A stretch of DNA of 6,307 nt from Deltaproteobacteria bacterium (lineage in GTDB: Bacteria > Myxococcota > Myxococcia > Myxococcales > 40CM-4-68-19), in contig VBLM01000738.1 in assembly GCA_005879095.1 (NCBI GenBank), forward strand, positions 1 to 6,307, read 5' to 3'. The number at the start of each line of letters is the position of its first letter. Positions within the stretch are counted from its first letter, which is position 1. The translations under genes and the position numbers were made by a program. Of this stretch, positions 5,406-6,307 are shown one piece after another. A model generated the notes under the pieces. That model was given only the letters and a program-made list of their open reading frames with translations. It did no database searches and was not told where the DNA came from.

Positions 5406-6307
5406 ATGGAGCGGCTGCCGAACCTGGAATCGTGCCTGCGCCTCGCCTACGAGGCCCGCGGCGGCGTAAACCTGTCCGGAATCGCTCTGGCTTCTTATTT
5501 TTCGCGCGCTCCGACCCGCGGGCGGCGGCGGAGTGATCTGGAGCCGGAGCTGATTTTCTCCCGCGCGGTGCGCGACCGGCTGGGGCCCGGAGCGGACCGG
5601 GCGATTCGCCTGGTCGGTCAGCCGGAGACCTGGCGGGCGTGCGAGCGCGCGCAGCCGGCGGTACCGATCGCGACCCGCGAGTGGCTCGCCGAGGCGGCGC
5701 TCGCGCTGGGCAGGGCGGAAGGCCGGGCGGTGATGTGGGCGCTGTTGCGCGCGATGTCGGAGCTGGAGAACGTCGCGCAGCGGCTGACCGGATCGCGCAA
5801 TTCGCGCGCCACGGTGCGAGAAGTTTTGCACGGCGTGGGCCAGCGGACGCTGCGTGCCGAGCCGTTTGCCGCGCTGCTCGTGCGTGTGCTGAAGATCTCG
5901 CAAGCAGTGTATGCCGCGTTCCGTCATGCCGGCCTCGCGCACGATGCGGCGTGGGAACGAGTCGAGGATCGGTTGTGGTCGCCGCATCCGACCGGTCGCG
6001 GCGACGAGCGTGGCGCGTACCTGCCGAGCCTGGTGCAGGCGGCGTCGGGCAACGCGCGCAAGCGACTGCGGCGAAACGCCGAGAACGGCCGCACCGCAGG
6101 GCACGCGCAGGCATTGCTGGCGCGATTCGCGTCTGGACCCGGCGCGGCGCTATGGCCCTGGCGCGACGGTGAAGGCAAGCTTCTCCCGCAGCGCGTCGAC
6201 GTGCTCGCGCCCGATGCCGCGGGCTTGTGCTTCTTCGTCCTGCTCACGCATGTCGCCGACGAACGCCGCAACAACGGCGGTCCTGCCGGCGGCCTCTCCG
6301 CGCCGTT
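5406..6307 (+). CDS. Unrecognised, largely helical protein (C-terminus beyond window)
   Basis: From ATG 5406 the frame is open for 300 codons and runs off the right edge. GGAG lies 10 nt upstream. There is no signal peptide; the product is Arg/Ala-rich and probably cytoplasmic. Predicted helices occupy about 90-128 (WLAEAALALGRAEGRAVMWA, then LLRAMSELENVAQRL), 134-176 (ATVREVLHGVGQ, PFAALLVRVLKISQAVYAAF) and 206-241. A basic patch, RKRLRRNAENGR, lies at 218-229. I recognise no family; the basic patch could suggest nucleic-acid contact, which is weak. The last 50 codons are less certain: on the opposite strand a codon-aligned frame ending at 6150 also looks protein-like. If that is the real gene, this one may end near 6172 by a frame change (natural or a sequence error). 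Confidence 0.68.
   Translation, partial: MERLPNLESCLRLAYEARGGVNLSGIALASYFSRAPTRGRRRSDLEPELIFSRAVRDRLGPGADRAIRLVGQPETWRACERAQPAVPIATREWLAEAALALGRAEGRAVMWALLRAMSELENVAQRLTGSRNSRATVREVLHGVGQRTLRAEPFAALLVRVLKISQAVYAAFRHAGLAHDAAWERVEDRLWSPHPTGRGDERGAYLPSLVQAASGNARKRLRRNAENGRTAGHAQALLARFASGPGAALWPWRDGEGKLLPQRVDVLAPDAAGLCFFVLLTHVADERRNNGGPAGGLSAP
6150..6307 (-). CDS. Possible C-terminus of a minus-strand gene entering from the right (uncertain)
   Basis: Minus-strand reading from the window edge is open for 51 codons to TAG at 6150-6152. The text includes RTAVVAAFVGDMREQDEEAQ and ARGIGREHVDALREKLAF, with a balanced charged/hydrophobic pattern that looks like a real helical C-terminus. It is codon-aligned antisense to the plus-strand gene from 5406, so both readings have G/C-rich third positions (I count about 78% on minus, 84% on plus) and composition cannot decide. 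Full overlap of two genes by 158 bp would be unusual. Confidence 0.3.
   Translation of the reverse strand, partial: RRGEAAGRTAVVAAFVGDMREQDEEAQARGIGREHVDALREKLAFTVAPGP

Noticed and set aside
5235..6114. Minus-strand open frames opposite the 5406 gene.
   Set aside because: Both are His/Arg/Pro/Ala-rich shadow translations with no ribosome site. The plus-strand reading is far more protein-like up to about 6150.

Overview
This is a GC-rich, gene-dense stretch of bacterial DNA. Third codon positions are strongly G/C-biased, Shine-Dalgarno sites (GGAGG/GAGGAG) precede several starts, and GTG starts occur. Nothing here fixes the taxonomy. A high-GC Gram-negative (myxobacteria-like or a related deltaproteobacterial lineage) is a guess from composition and from the apparent inner membrane/periplasm architecture. 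No rRNA, tRNA, CRISPR array, transposase or integrase is visible.

Layout. (1) At the left edge, minus strand, is the first 46 codons of an exported protein whose start resembles an M23/LytM-type cell-wall peptidase. (2) Divergent from it, after about 50 bp, are five tightly packed plus-strand genes (189-3786): a three-helix membrane protein of ExbB/MotA-like layout; a soluble protein joined to it by a GTGA stop/start overlap; an exported, possibly lipidated protein with four mature cysteines; a single-pass membrane protein with a periplasmic coiled coil; and an exported protein with one cysteine pair. The first two overlap by 4 nt, there is a 37-nt gap, then the next pair overlaps by 20 nt and the last gap is 12 nt. 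This looks like one operon or two abutting ones. Four of the five products carry a membrane or export signal, so an envelope-associated complex is the natural reading, but I recognise none of the families with confidence. (3) A convergent minus-strand gene of 524 codons (3764-5338) overlaps the operon's last gene by 23 bp at the 3' end; its function is unknown. (4) Divergent from that, across a 67-bp intergenic region holding a perfect 9-bp inverted repeat, is an unrecognised plus-strand gene (5406 to the right edge) that has no stop in the window.

The most unusual structure is inside the 524-codon gene: a 69-bp inverted repeat (4720-4788 against 4971-5039, 57/69 identical without gaps) that stays in codon register. 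The same helix-like peptide is therefore encoded on the minus strand in one copy and on the plus strand in the other. The mismatches fall almost only at wobble positions, which suggests an in-frame inverted duplication or a dispersed protein-coding repeat. A second notable structure is a strong hairpin just beyond the convergent gene junction.
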